A DNA stretch of 64,000 nucleotides, taken from the NCBI GenBank assembly GCA_008638375.1, contig CM018046.1:43733706-43797705 (forward strand), read 5' to 3'. Origin of the DNA: Nyssa sinensis. Taxonomy: Eukaryota > Streptophyta > Magnoliopsida > Cornales > Nyssaceae. The position numbers were made by a program, and so were the translations under genes. The notes beneath the pieces are model-generated. The model did not search any database. It was not told where the DNA came from and saw only the letters and a program-made list of their open reading frames with translations. Shown one piece after another: positions 36,251 through 46,685 of this stretch; within the stretch, counting starts at the first letter, position 1, and the number at the start of each line of letters is the position of its first letter.

Positions 36251-36326
36251 AAAACATCTAATTATCTTTTTACTTTTTAATATCAAACATTCATGCTATT
36301 TGGTTTGATTTATTCTTCACCGGTTA

Positions 36327-36567
36327 ACAAGAGCGGAGTTAGAAAAAAAAAATTGGATGGAGTGAGAATTTCTGGTAGGAAAATTTTAAGAGGAAAAATT
36401 TTATTTTTCTTTTAAATTCTTTTTGGAACTAGATTTACATGTAAAATGATTTTTCTTATGTAAAATTTAGAATGAAATTTTTTTCCTCAAAATTAGTGGT
36501 AATTAGATATAAATTATTTTTTTTCAAAATTCTAGCCCCCAAACGTACACACACCTCTGTCGTTGCC
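36327..36567. mobile_element. probable fourth copy of the hAT-type MITE family
   Basis: Starts CAAGAGCGGAGTTAG and ends CCTCTGTCGTTG, resembling the CAAGGGCGGAGCC family ends. The interior has the same long runs of AAAATTTT-type sequence and a TCTAGCCCCC motif. No target duplication is visible, so the call is weaker. Confidence 0.45.
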
Positions 36568-38274
36568 AGATATATGCATCTCCCAAAACATACCAAGTGG
36601 GTGTTTTAAGAGAGATTCTGTAGAGGCATAAAAGTCAGTTTGAGAAAAAAATAATTCAAAATTACTTTTACAAATGCATTTTTATACATTTTGAAAAGTT
36701 AAAGTTAGTACAAAAAATAATTTTAAAAGTTTGACCAAAGGGCCAAGTGAATTTCTTGTATCATTTTTTCCAAATACAAATGTAAAATTGGGAGTGCAAA
36801 AACTCTCTCAAACAAACTATAATACTCAATTTAGAATGCTATAAGTATATCTACAAAATACATGTCAAACACCCTCAATGAAAAAAATTAATATACTTCT
36901 TAAATTTCTTATAAATAGAGTGAAGACATTGTTTGAAGAAAAGACGAGTGCTAGGGTCAGTTGTGGCTGTCTAACACTCATCATGTGATTGGTGTGTTTA
37001 AGTCACTTGCTCAAATCACGCGTGCGAGCGAGTTAACTACACTCACCAAGCACGAAATAAGTTTTAGTCATTGACGCTAAACTTTTTCTTGAGAAAAATG
37101 GTAACACAAGATATATATAATCCTCGAAAGTCAATTCAGAAAGATTTTGTGCATCAAATATTAAGTGTTATATGTGATATATAGTGATGACATAAAATGT
37201 AATAAATCAAGGAGAAAGATTGCCATATATATATTGACAGATGAAGGTGGAATTGAAAATCACATTAATTATGAACAAATGGGTGACTAATAATGGAGTT
37301 CAAATGTTGAACAAGTCCTAAATATAGATCACATGTCGAATAAATGGAGTTCAAAATTGATTTTTTAATTTGGAATAGAAAATCTGCCTGGTTTATGGGT
37401 GACCATTCCCACTCATAGACCTACTTTAGTCAACTGGCTAATATTTGTAGGCAGGGATCAAAATATATTGGTTAAACTGGAGAAGATCATTAATAGAGCT
37501 TTTGCTTTGGCTATTGCTATTGCCATTACCATAAATACGGAAACAAAAGACAAAGACGAAGGTGGGAAAGACCATCATCATGGATTATATTCTAATAATG
37601 ATTCTCTTTGCCTCATCAATCATATTTGGGTTATAATTGGATGGAATATTTCAGTGGTTGGTTGGTTTTTTTTTTTTGAATGATTCAAAATCGATCAACC
37701 AATCGCAATCTTAAGTCACATGGTGGGATAATAAATTGGGAGTCTTTCCAAGCTATTTTTTTATAATCCGGAACCGATCTCACTAACTGCAACCTTTGGT
37801 CATATTGCCAGATTGTAAATCGAGACTTCTTTTCGTAGCAATTTCGAACAAGTTTTAAATTATAGGAAGGGTATTCCAAAAATGATTCATGAAATATTGA
37901 AGCAGGAATATCGCACCCTTTGAGCACTTATTATTTAAAGAATCAACTATCCATTAGAGTGAAAGGATTTTGTTTAATTTGACCTATAATTACTCAATAA
38001 CCTAAATGAAAATGATTTCAATATGTGGTTATTCAACCCTCTTGAATAAATTGATGACGAAAAAAAACCTAAGCTAGTAACACTAAAATTCAACATTCAA
38101 GTCTTTTCGATATGTCAGGGAAAGATTTTGCATTTTCATTTTTGTATTTATATTTGTAAAAAATATTATAAAAAACAAATTTGATTGTTTGACCAAATTT
38201 GTAAAATTATTTTTATAGTAATCTTACATTTCAAAATATGTTACTTTCACCAAAAACTCACAAACACACGGACC
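36568..38274. other. AT-rich intergenic DNA, no gene seen
   Basis: A 94-aa frame at 37,399-37,683 is low complexity and not convincing. At about 37,683-37,870 two loosely similar segments, each with a (A/G)AACCGAT or AAATCGAT start and GCAA(T/C)C(T/C)T(A/T), may be a decayed duplication. Confidence 0.4.
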
Positions 38275-38420
38275 AAAGTCCTTCGTGGTAAAATGGCATC
38301 AGGTCTCTCTCTTTATAAGAGAGGTCACGATTTCAAATCTTTTTAAAGTAAGAGGGTGTGATAATATATTGATTTTTCAGTCATAAATTAAACTTGTTAG
38401 TAGTATGATTAATTTTCAAG
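38275..38420 (+). mobile_element. tRNA-like SINE head
   Basis: TGGTAAAATGGCATCAGG resembles a pol III A box and CACGATTTCAAATC a B box, about 35 bp apart, with a small hairpin TCTCTTTATAAGAGA between them. The tail and target duplication are unclear, so this is a tentative call. Confidence 0.45.
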
Positions 38421-38466
38421 TAGTAGGCTGGACTTGTTTATAAAAAATAGATACTCTTTCATTAGT

Positions 38467-38511
<45 letters not shown>

Positions 38512-40000
38512 CATGAGGGTTTACTGCTAGCTCCAGTTTTATAAACCACTTTTCTCTTCTCTTGTACATGTTCCTTGTGGGCTTCCCAGCGGTCCAACAG
38601 AAAAAAACATGGTCCGTCCGGCAACCTCAGATGGCCAGATTTGAAAAATGGAACAATGTAAGAGATATTCTATATGTAGCCAAGACTTTTTGATCCAATA
38701 TCTATTACATCATGAAAGTCTCAGCAGTTCTAATATGGGCCTTCAAAATTGGTTCAAAAGGATGAACAAGGTGTCACCACAACCCCAATGGAAAAGAAGT
38801 CACCTTGCTCCTTCACATGGCTATTTGGTGAAACCCTAATTCGTACATGGACATTCCAAAGAGAGAGAAAAATAAAATTATTTTGTTATATTATTCATTG
38901 TACATGTTCATTATCAAAGGAGGTATTTTTAAATAGGTCCGAACTACCACATATCAATGTGTCATTCTCATAACATTCTATTTTGTGAGTTCATATGATT
39001 CACCGGAAAAGATAGGTCTGACCATAACACACACGGCATGAGAGTATGGAAATGACATATATATCACTCTTATACTAGTCTCATTTAAGAATTTTTATTA
39101 TAAAAAAAAACCAACAAGAAACAAAACAAAATCTTAATTCTGACCCACTCCTTACCATCCATTAATTGAAATAAATAACTAAAATTATATAGTTAGCTTT
39201 CATTGTCCTATGCCCATTACACAGCCACCAACAAGAAACAAAACAACCCCTTAGCACTCAGATATAAACCCATCTTGGATTTGCCCAAAAATCTATAGGC
39301 AAAAGTAGGGATTGGAAAAATCATGAGAGCCAACTAATTTACCTCATGCCATGAATGGAGAATTTAGAAAACATAGGTTAATGTGACAAAAGTATAAGCA
39401 TTAGAAGGGGGTTCTTAAAATTTAATATAAAAAAAGGTAGCTCCCATCACTGCTGATATGAGAAGTTCTTATAAAAATATATATATATATATATATATAA
39501 AAGAAAAATTAAGGGAATAAAATCTTTATTTTTAAAAGATTTTAACAAAATAGTAATAAAAAATAATGTATGACTAAGTTTCATTTTTTGTGACAGTTAG
39601 ATCGACGCATGTTTACAAAGTGTAATGTGAGACAGATTACAGCAATTCTAAGAAACATGGACAGAGTACATGACATTACTTACCTAAAATTTGAATCACT
39701 CTACTTATTTCCCACAAATGAGAGATTAAAATCAATGGCCAACGCAGATGTTAGTATGGCATTACTTGGGACTCTTTCTATTGATAACAATTTAATAGAG
39801 AGAGGATTAGGTAAATGGGCTTTAGAGAGTTTGTTGACTACACATCCCATGAAACAATGAGATTGGGCCGGGCCTGTATAAGATTCAAAAGCCACATAAA
39901 GTTCAGTTATGAAAAGTTGAACAACCATCAAATCCATATGCATAGGAGAGAAACATAACACTAGCATACAAGAGTCAACAAAGCACTTGCAACTGGATCA
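38421..40000. other. intergenic DNA downstream of the lyase gene
   Basis: (TA)n tracts lie at 38,470-38,509 and about 39,477-39,500. The part next to 40,000 is the 3' flank of the minus-strand lyase gene. Frames at 38,648, 38,749, 39,609 and 39,701 have no recognisable content. Confidence 0.5.
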
Positions 40001-40599
40001 TCAAATGACAGAGAAAATGTTCAAGTTTTTTTGTAATAAAGTAGAATCCTGCATTCTGAAAAGGGTCCTTCTCCGACTGGCTCCATCTCTGCTCCAGTGT
40101 CCCGCTATATCCAATCGACATTCTCACCAATCCAGGCGATATGCCTGCCAACGCCTTTTCTTCCTCATTCATTCCGCTGCTTGTGCTACTACCAGAGCAC
40201 GACATGAGGGTCTCGTAATAGCCCAAACTAACCGCCATGAGCCCAAACTGGGTGTAATTTTGCAAATAGTGCATCAACCGGTTCGCCCTTTCCTCAGTTT
40301 CCATGTCCACACACAGAATTCCGCCATAGCCGTACTCCTTGTTTGCCATGGACTTCAAAACAGCATGATCCGGGTGATCTACGAGGCCCGGGTATATGAC
40401 TTTCAGGCCCAGTTCTTCATCCTCGTAGCATAAACCAAAGCCCGGTGGCAATGCTCCTTCATTCTCAGGCCCAGGTGAGGGAGTCTTTCTGATAGTTCAA
40501 ACGCCACCTTGGCATTCATGGTTGGGCCCAGTAGCATAAGGGCCCCTTGATGAAGGTCCATCATCGAGTTCACAAGGCTCGCAGGCCCACAGACCGCAC
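40001..40599 (-). CDS. MGL: methionine gamma-lyase exon 2 (C-terminal domain)
   Basis: Begins after a TGACAG acceptor and reads AVCGPASLVNSMMDL, LMLLGPTMNAKVAFELSER, then RMK. It then loses one base (between 40,415 and 40,414) and resumes as ELGLKVIYPGL. Downstream are YGYGGILCVDMETEERAN, FGLMAVSLGYYETLMSC, SGSSTSS and ISPGLVRMSIGYSGTLEQ, all typical of the plant enzyme. One extra base at 40,066 shifts the expected EKALFRM end to EKDPFQN, and that frame stops only near 39,975. The unshifted frame ends at a TGA at 40,003-40,001. The short tail after RM is longer than in the usual plant protein. Confidence 0.88.
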
Positions 40600-41787
40600 C
40601 TGTCATACATTAGAAATGGACAGACATTCGAATTAGATAACGGCAATCTTTCTTATAAAAATTGTTCATCTTAAAATTTATGAAAACCTTCAAAACTACA
40701 CATTTAAGGGAATAATTTAGGAAAAATTAAATTTTTATACATTTTGACTTTCTAAAATACAAATACAAAATTAGGAAAAGAATAGATGAAAGAAGTCATT
40801 ATCTAATTAAAATACTGTAGTATTAAACTAATCTAATCCGTTAATGATTCAATCATATTATACATAGCATGCATATAATTTTTCATATATTTTATTAAAA
40901 AATTATATTTTTTAATTTCTAACTTATATTAAATTTTAAGTTATATAAGATTTTGTTAAGTTAAATTAAATTAAGTTGAGATGAATTGAGTATATTATAT
41001 ATATATATAGTATAATATAATATATTAAAATTTATTGTATCCAATCCAATTTGATAATTACTAAATTCGAATTTTAATTAAAAATTCATAAATTTCTTGG
41101 ATATTCAAATCCGGTTTGATAAATTTTTTAACAAAGCAGATTAAAATCACTCCTAAACCCATCCGGATCCAATCAATTTATAAATTTATCTAATCATTTT
41201 TACAACTGATAAAGAATATGAGAAGAACTTTTGTCGAATTAGAAAAAATAAAAGGAAAAACTTTTAAAAATACTATAATATTTAAGGTACTAAATGAATA
41301 TTTCTCTTTGATCGATAAAGAACATCAATGATAAACAACAAAGATCAGGATTACAGAGTAAATAAAAAATCAAAGGAATTAATTATATGCTTTACAAAAA
41401 CACTATCTTTATAATTTTTATTTTAATTTTTATTTTTATTTTTTAAAAAAAGTAACAGGGATAGATGCAAAATGTTCTTTGGCAAAAAAGAGCTCACCAA
41501 GAAAAAGACAGTTGTGACAACCACGCACATCACATGTATGATCACGTGATACTCCATATCTCTTTTGCATGTGATGTGATCTCATAACAGTGTGTGCAAT
41601 GATCACGTGACCAACATAGACGAGCACTGGTTTCCCCACCCAAACATAAGTATCCTCCACTCAAATGGAAGAATCTTAAATATTATATCAAGCTAATAAA
41701 ATAATAATTTCAAGTAAAAAAATTCTTGAATGTACCTTATTATTATGACATGTCAATGTGATTATTTAATGATACTTTATATAGTAG
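40600..41787. other. MGL intron, 3' part
   Basis: AT-rich non-coding DNA. At 41,510-41,630 two ATGATCACGTGA motifs (about 41,537 and 41,600) flank an inverted pair CACATCACATG / CATGTGATGTG. A 74-aa minus-strand frame over this segment is not supported as an exon. Confidence 0.5.
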
Positions 41788-42605
41788 TTGAAATGAAGAG
41801 TGTTAAGGAGAGGGACTAGTCTGCTTATATAAATAGATTAGAGAAGTTAGAAACGAACAATGTGGGACAATCCAACACGCCCCCTAGAAACACATTGCCA
41901 TCGGAAGGGAGGCCAAGGTGAGCGCGCCCCAACTCCTCTAACCCAAAGTTAGGCTCTGACCTGACTCTGATACCATGTTGAAAATTGGAGGCCCAACTCT
42001 AAATTAGCTCTTTAAAACTCAGGTAAGGGCAGGAGGGAGGCCAAGTGAGCGCTCCCCAACTCCTCTAGCCCAAAGTTAGGCTCTGACCTAACTCTGATAC
42101 CATGTTGAAAATTGGAAGGCCCAACTCTAAATTAGCTCTTTAAAACCCAGGTATTAAGAAGATGAGAGAGAGGATCCCTTATATATAGACCAGAGCAGCT
42201 AGACACGGGCAATGTGAGATAATCTAACACGCCTCTTGGATTACATTACCCGCAGAGGGAAAACAGGTTGAAAATTGGAGGCCCAACTCTAAATTAGCTC
42301 CTTAAAACCTAGGTATTAAGGAGAGGGAGAGAGGGCTCTTATATATAGACCAGAGGAGGTAGAGACGGGCGATGTGGGACAATTCAACACGTCTCCTTGG
42401 ATTATATTGCACACGGAGGAAAAACAGGTGAGTGGCCCCGACTCCTCTAGCTCAAGGTTGGATCTCTGCCCTGACTTGATACCAAGTTAAAATGGAGGCC
42501 CAACCCTATGTAGCTCCTTAAAACCCAGCTTGTTAAGAAGAGGGACAACCTGCTATATAAATAAACTAGAGAAGTTAGAGACGGACGATGTGAGACAATC
42601 CAACA
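41788..42605 (-). mobile_element. tandem TRIM retrotransposon array in the MGL intron
   Basis: About five LTR copies alternate with short internal segments, all reading on the minus strand. LTRs begin TGTTGGATTGTCCCACAT, contain a TATATAAG-type promoter and end TTTTCAACA; the best copy is 42,103-42,229 (127 bp). Others are about 42,485-42,605, 42,267-42,389, 41,976 onward (truncated) and about 41,788-41,877 (internally deleted). Next to three LTR ends is a TGGTATCAGAGTC-type primer-binding site for initiator tRNA-Met (ending at 41,975 and 42,102, and mutated at 42,484). A G-rich polypurine tract lies before an LTR at about 41,878-41,885. Internal regions are under 110 bp and code for nothing: this is a terminal-repeat retrotransposon in miniature. 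Confidence 0.85.
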
Positions 42606-43263
42606 ATAATAATATTATTAAAAAAAATATATTAGTATGAGATATATCATACTAACGAAATTTTTTGACTATAATAAAAATTTAAAATTATATATATATA
42701 TATATTTATAATATAATTTAAACTAAAAACTTAAGACCCATAAAATTTAAGTCTAACAAAAAAAAGCCTCATGAAGTTTTTATGTCTATAAAAAAAAAAC
42801 AATTACTAACTCTTATTTCAAATTATACATTCATCTAGTCATTTCTCTTAATATAATGAAATGGGATGAGTCTTACCTTTGTGTCAGAGAAATTATTGTC
42901 GAATAAGCCATAGTCCTATTTACATTAAAAAGACTTTTGTGAATTATATTACTTGAGTATTAGAATTTTGAAAAAACCCACTGTTTTATAAACAAAATGA
43001 GTCGTATAATTTTAAAAAAGAAAAATGAAAAAACTATAAACAAAATTAATATTAAATAATTATAAGAAGTTTTTCATAATTAAAACTTATAAAAATTCTA
43101 TATATCATTAGAAAGATCAAGTAGATTATTGGTGATGCATTCACACATCATTTAATCACCTACCAACTATTCATCCTCACTAAATTCATATGCAAAATTT
43201 GCTAAAAAAAAATAGCACAAATAACATTACTCTTACTTTAAAAAAACAAACAAACAAAAATAA

Positions 43264-43792
43264 GAACATCTCTAATAGTTTAGATATCTCGTCCATTTAA
43301 CTATAATAGTTAGTTTCTCTCAAAAAATAGTCACTCCAACGAGCTAGTCATCATACTAGCTAAAATAGATGCTAACTTTCTTGCTAGCTACAAATGGCTA
43401 GATATTTTTTATTATATTAATAATTAAAATGTATATATGTTAATAGTTTAAAATGTTTTCTTTATTTATTATATTTCTAATACATTTTAGGATTATATTA
43501 ATTATATTTATGGTTATCTTAAACTTATTTTATTGTTTTTTATTAAAATAATAACATGAATGTTAAATATGACTATTAAAAATTGATTCTTGAAATTTTA
43601 CTGCTAAAAAATAAGCATTGAAATATCACTATTGAAATTTGGTTGTTAGAATATTTTAAATTAAAAAATATAACTAGTTAAAATAGAAAACACGGTTAGA
43701 GTTGATCTTCAAAAAATGACAAACGAAAATAGAAATGAAAGATTTTTAGCTAAAATAGCTAGTTAAATTAACTGGCATTGTTGGTGATGCTC
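43264..43792. mobile_element. Harbinger/Tourist-like MITE in the MGL intron
   Basis: A 529-bp element with ends GAACATCTCTAATA and, inverted at the right, GAGCATCACCAAC. It is flanked by a 3-bp TAA duplication (43,261-43,263 and 43,793-43,795). The G(A/G)(A/G)CATC(T/A)C-type termini with a TAA target are characteristic of plant PIF/Harbinger MITEs. Interior AT-rich with repeated GCTAG motifs; no coding capacity. Confidence 0.75.
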
Positions 43793-44459
43793 TAAGCTTG
43801 CGTTAATCGTATTTTGAAATGAAGTTGTTACTAACACCATTTTTTCATTCGTTTATGAAATTTACTATAATAAATATATTTGAATCTCACTTAAAAGAAA
43901 ATTTGATAAATTAAACTGATCTTTTCTTTAAATTTTTAACAATTACAAAGACATTCTTTAAGTTTTTAAAATAATACCGATCTCCCCTAATTTTTTTTGC
44001 GTTTTTAATATTTTGACTAATTTTATTTTATATTTTTAAATAAATATTAATTAAAATCTTCTTTGATTAAAAAATATAAGTTATTTATCTTAAATTTATT
44101 TTTTACATAAAATGAAATAATTCTTAAAAAAAAGTTAGATAAAAATAGTTAAAATTAAAGAAAAAAAACACAAATGAAAGTAATATTTTATAATTTTGAA
44201 AGAAAAAAAGGTACTAGAAGAAATCTTTGTAATTATTTAATAAAAATAAAAAATGTCTTTTAGAAATTTCAAAAAAAATTATAAATAAAATATTAGAAAA
44301 ATTAGTATAATTTATCAATAAAAAAACTGTTATAAAGCGCTTGAATTAATTTTGCTATTTTAAAATCGCTTTTTATCCCTATTGCCTCAAAGAACTTGAC
44401 AAACATGCAGTTTTGTATCCAGACACGTGTACGGACGACAGGCATCAAGACAAACGTAC

Positions 44460-45236
44460 CTGCAATAACGTCGGCCCCACCGCTAATGTATTTGGAGATA
44501 CTGTGGACAACGACGTCGGCGCCGAGACGAGCAGGCGAGAGAACCATCGGAGCGAATGTATTGTCCACCACAACCTTCACCCCCTTATCATGGGCTATCC
44601 TGCACAGCTCGGGCACGCTAGCCACGCCAGCGTAGGGTTCGACATGGACTCAAAGTACAACACGTTCGTCTTCCCTTCCACGATCGCCCCTTTCACCATC
44701 TCGAAATCCCTCGTGTCCACGAACGTCGTCGTTATGTTACACGCTCGCGGCAAGAAATGGGTCAGCAAGGCGTGGGTCCCGCCGTAGAGCCACCGAGATG
44801 CGACCACGTGTCCCCCGCTGCTGCACAGCTGCAACAAAACCGACGATATGGCAGACATACCGCTTGACGTACAATACGCGGCCTCGGTGCCCTCCAAAGC
44901 GGCCATCTGACGGCTCAGATTCAACACCGTCGGGTTGAAATGACGGCTGTAGATGAAGAAATCGCGATCGGGGCCTAATTCTCCGGCGAACATGCGGCGC
45001 ATGGTCTCGGGCTCCATGACGGTAAATGTAGCTGACGCCTCGATGGACATGTTGACGCCGCCATGCTCTCCGAACTCGTGGCGCGAACTGGCAAGCGCGG
45101 CAGCCGGATCCTCCCACGGATTTGGATGGAACGCCATTGATTTTTTCGCCACCATGAAATCGTCGCCGTCGGTATCGTCGGAGCCCGGTCGGTTCTTTCC
45201 CTGTAAAACAACGTTGTGAAGCCCCGCTTCGGCCAT
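44460..45236 (-). CDS. MGL: methionine gamma-lyase exon 1 (N-terminal and PLP domain)
   Basis: The start MAEAGLHNVV is preceded by a (CT)n leader and a TATA box. Recognisable blocks, numbered as if the missing base were present: FIYSRHFNPT (94-103), SSGMSAI (124-130), the NVLYFESMSNPTL block (191-203), DNTFAPM (225-231) and HSISKYISGG (245-254), whose K249 is the PLP Schiff-base lysine. The frame slips between NPTL and VASVPELCRIAHDKG; on the + strand the lesion is at 44,626-44,627, where two bases stand in place of a codon. After 44,460 the sequence passes into a GTACGT donor. The short charged N-terminal extension shows no targeting peptide, which fits the cytosol. GC content is far above the flanks, so coding constraint is obvious. 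Confidence 0.9.
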
Positions 45237-45315
45237 TGATTTAGAGAGAGAGAGAGAGAGAGAGGCGGGGCGCTGTAAGAGTTAGGGGTGAGGGACGAAT
45301 TAGGCGAGTGTGTTG

Positions 45316-45323
45316 TTTATATA
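45316..45323 (-). promoter_or_regulatory. TATA box of the MGL gene
   Basis: TATATAAA reads on the minus strand about 80 bp before the ATG. Between them lies a GA/CT microsatellite (about 45,243-45,263) that would be in the 5' UTR. The distance implies a leader of roughly 50 nt. Confidence 0.7.
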
Positions 45324-45747
45324 GAGCAACTGCGAGCAGTGGCATTTACCGGAAAAAAACGGCCGGGAGGGGCAAAAATCGGAGTTTTTTTTTTTCGTTC
45401 TTGACATATTTCATTTAATAATAGTATTTATGATGGCAGATTTTTGGCCTTTTTTATTTTTATTTTTTTATGTATATAAAAAGAATGTTGCTTTCGTATG
45501 TGTCCGTGGTTGGATTTTCGTGACTTTATTGGTCCCTTTAACATATGCGTTTTGATAAATCGCGAAGATTAATCTTTGCGACTCATCATAGTAAAATATG
45601 TTTTTGATAATAAAAAAATAGTATTAAATATAATAATTTTTCTCACACCCAAATACAGAATAACGAGACCGATATATATTTATTGAGTAATATTATAATT
45701 TTTAAAATTGTATTCCAAAAATCTATCATGTGCATTATAGAGAAAGG

Positions 45748-46262
45748 CACTATTAGCAACACACGCATGCGTCGCTAATAGTAGTAAAATGTGTTGTTAA
45801 AACTCTTTAGCGACGCACAAATGGGCGTCGCTAAAGGCGTCGCAAATAATCGTGTCGACAATACTATTAACAACACACAAACCTGTAGGCGTCGCTAAAG
45901 GTAACTATTAGCGACGTTCACATGGTGTCGCTAATAATTGGGCATGGGCGTTCCAAATACTATACACGGACGCAACGGGCATCGTTAAAAGTTACCATTA
46001 GCGACGCACATTGGGCGTCGCTAATAGTAGCTTTTAGCTACGCACACTGTATGCGTAGCTAATTGTAACCTTTAGCGATGCCCTGCGTAGCTAATTGTAA
46101 TTTTTAGTGACGCCCAATGTGCGTAGCTAAAGGTTACCATTAGCGACGCTCAGTGTGCCTCGTTAATAGTGATTTGGCATGCTTTAGCGACGAATATGAA
46201 GCGTCGCTGTAAATTTATTTCTTTGCTTTTAGCGACGCCTTTGTGTGTGTCGCTAAATTTTT
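45748..46262 (+). mobile_element. CACTA (En/Spm)-type terminus with subterminal repeats
   Basis: Begins CACTATTAGCAACACACG at 45,748, preceded by AGG, which would be the 3-bp target site. It is followed by more than a dozen direct and inverted copies of TAGCGACGC or GCGTCGCTA up to about 46,255. A CACTA start plus dense short subterminal repeats in both orientations is the plan of plant CACTA ends, where the repeats bind the transposase. The element points right, into the satellite array. The other end (ending TAGTG) is not in the window, and no transposase is seen. Confidence 0.75.
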
Positions 46263-46685
46263 TTTTTTTTTCCATATTTTATTTGTTTTATTTGTTGTTT
46301 TATTCCTGTTTAAACCTGTATCAATCATCCTAATATACAATAAAATTCAAACATTCTGAAATGAATATATTAAAAAAAAAAATACATTCATATATATATA
46401 TATATTATACTAATTACGTATATTTGTAAAAGTACAATTTAACAATAAATAGAAAAATAAAAAATTGTCTCAAAAAATGTAACTACAGATGTCCATGAAA
46501 AGAAAAAAAAATAAATAAAAATAATAAGTCCCATTCCAAAACATAAAGACGGCAGCGCAATAATCCCGATCAATCTAAACTAAAGATCAAATGATATATA
46601 TATCAATTATTAAATATATATAAACATAAAATGTGAATAGTTTTTTTTTTTTTGCATGCATAAATAGTAAGAACGGCATAAAGTA
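46263..46685. other. AT-rich spacer between CACTA end and satellite
   Basis: About 420 bp of poly(T), poly(A) and (TA)n sequence without genes. It merges into the first degenerate satellite monomer at about 46,686. Confidence 0.55.

Larger units (their letters stand above)
40001..45236 (-). pseudogene. MGL: methionine gamma-lyase gene, two exons, frame broken by three indels
   Basis: Methionine gamma-lyase is a PLP enzyme that splits L-methionine into methanethiol, ammonia and 2-oxobutanoate. In plants it is cytosolic and feeds isoleucine synthesis when methionine is in excess. The gene runs 45,236 to 40,001 with a single 3,860-bp GT-AG intron (44,459-40,600, phase 1, splitting a conserved Gly codon in VIAG/AVCG). 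As read, three single-base lesions break the frame: one base missing at about 44,626, one missing at about 40,415 and one extra at 40,066. Counting the lesions, the exons total 1,377 nt, exactly 459 codons (458 aa; the family is about 440). All catalytic motifs survive and no other stop occurs, so either very recent decay or assembly errors would explain it. Cystathionine gamma-lyase/synthase relatives are less likely given the MGL-specific ends. Confidence 0.88.

Noticed and set aside
37399..37683. 94-aa frame considered as a small gene
   Set aside because: Low-complexity AIAIAITI stretch, no homologous features, ends in a poly(T) tract.
44396..45219. + strand frames of 79-124 aa opposite the lyase gene
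   Set aside because: Antisense shadows of GC-rich exon 1 of the minus-strand lyase.
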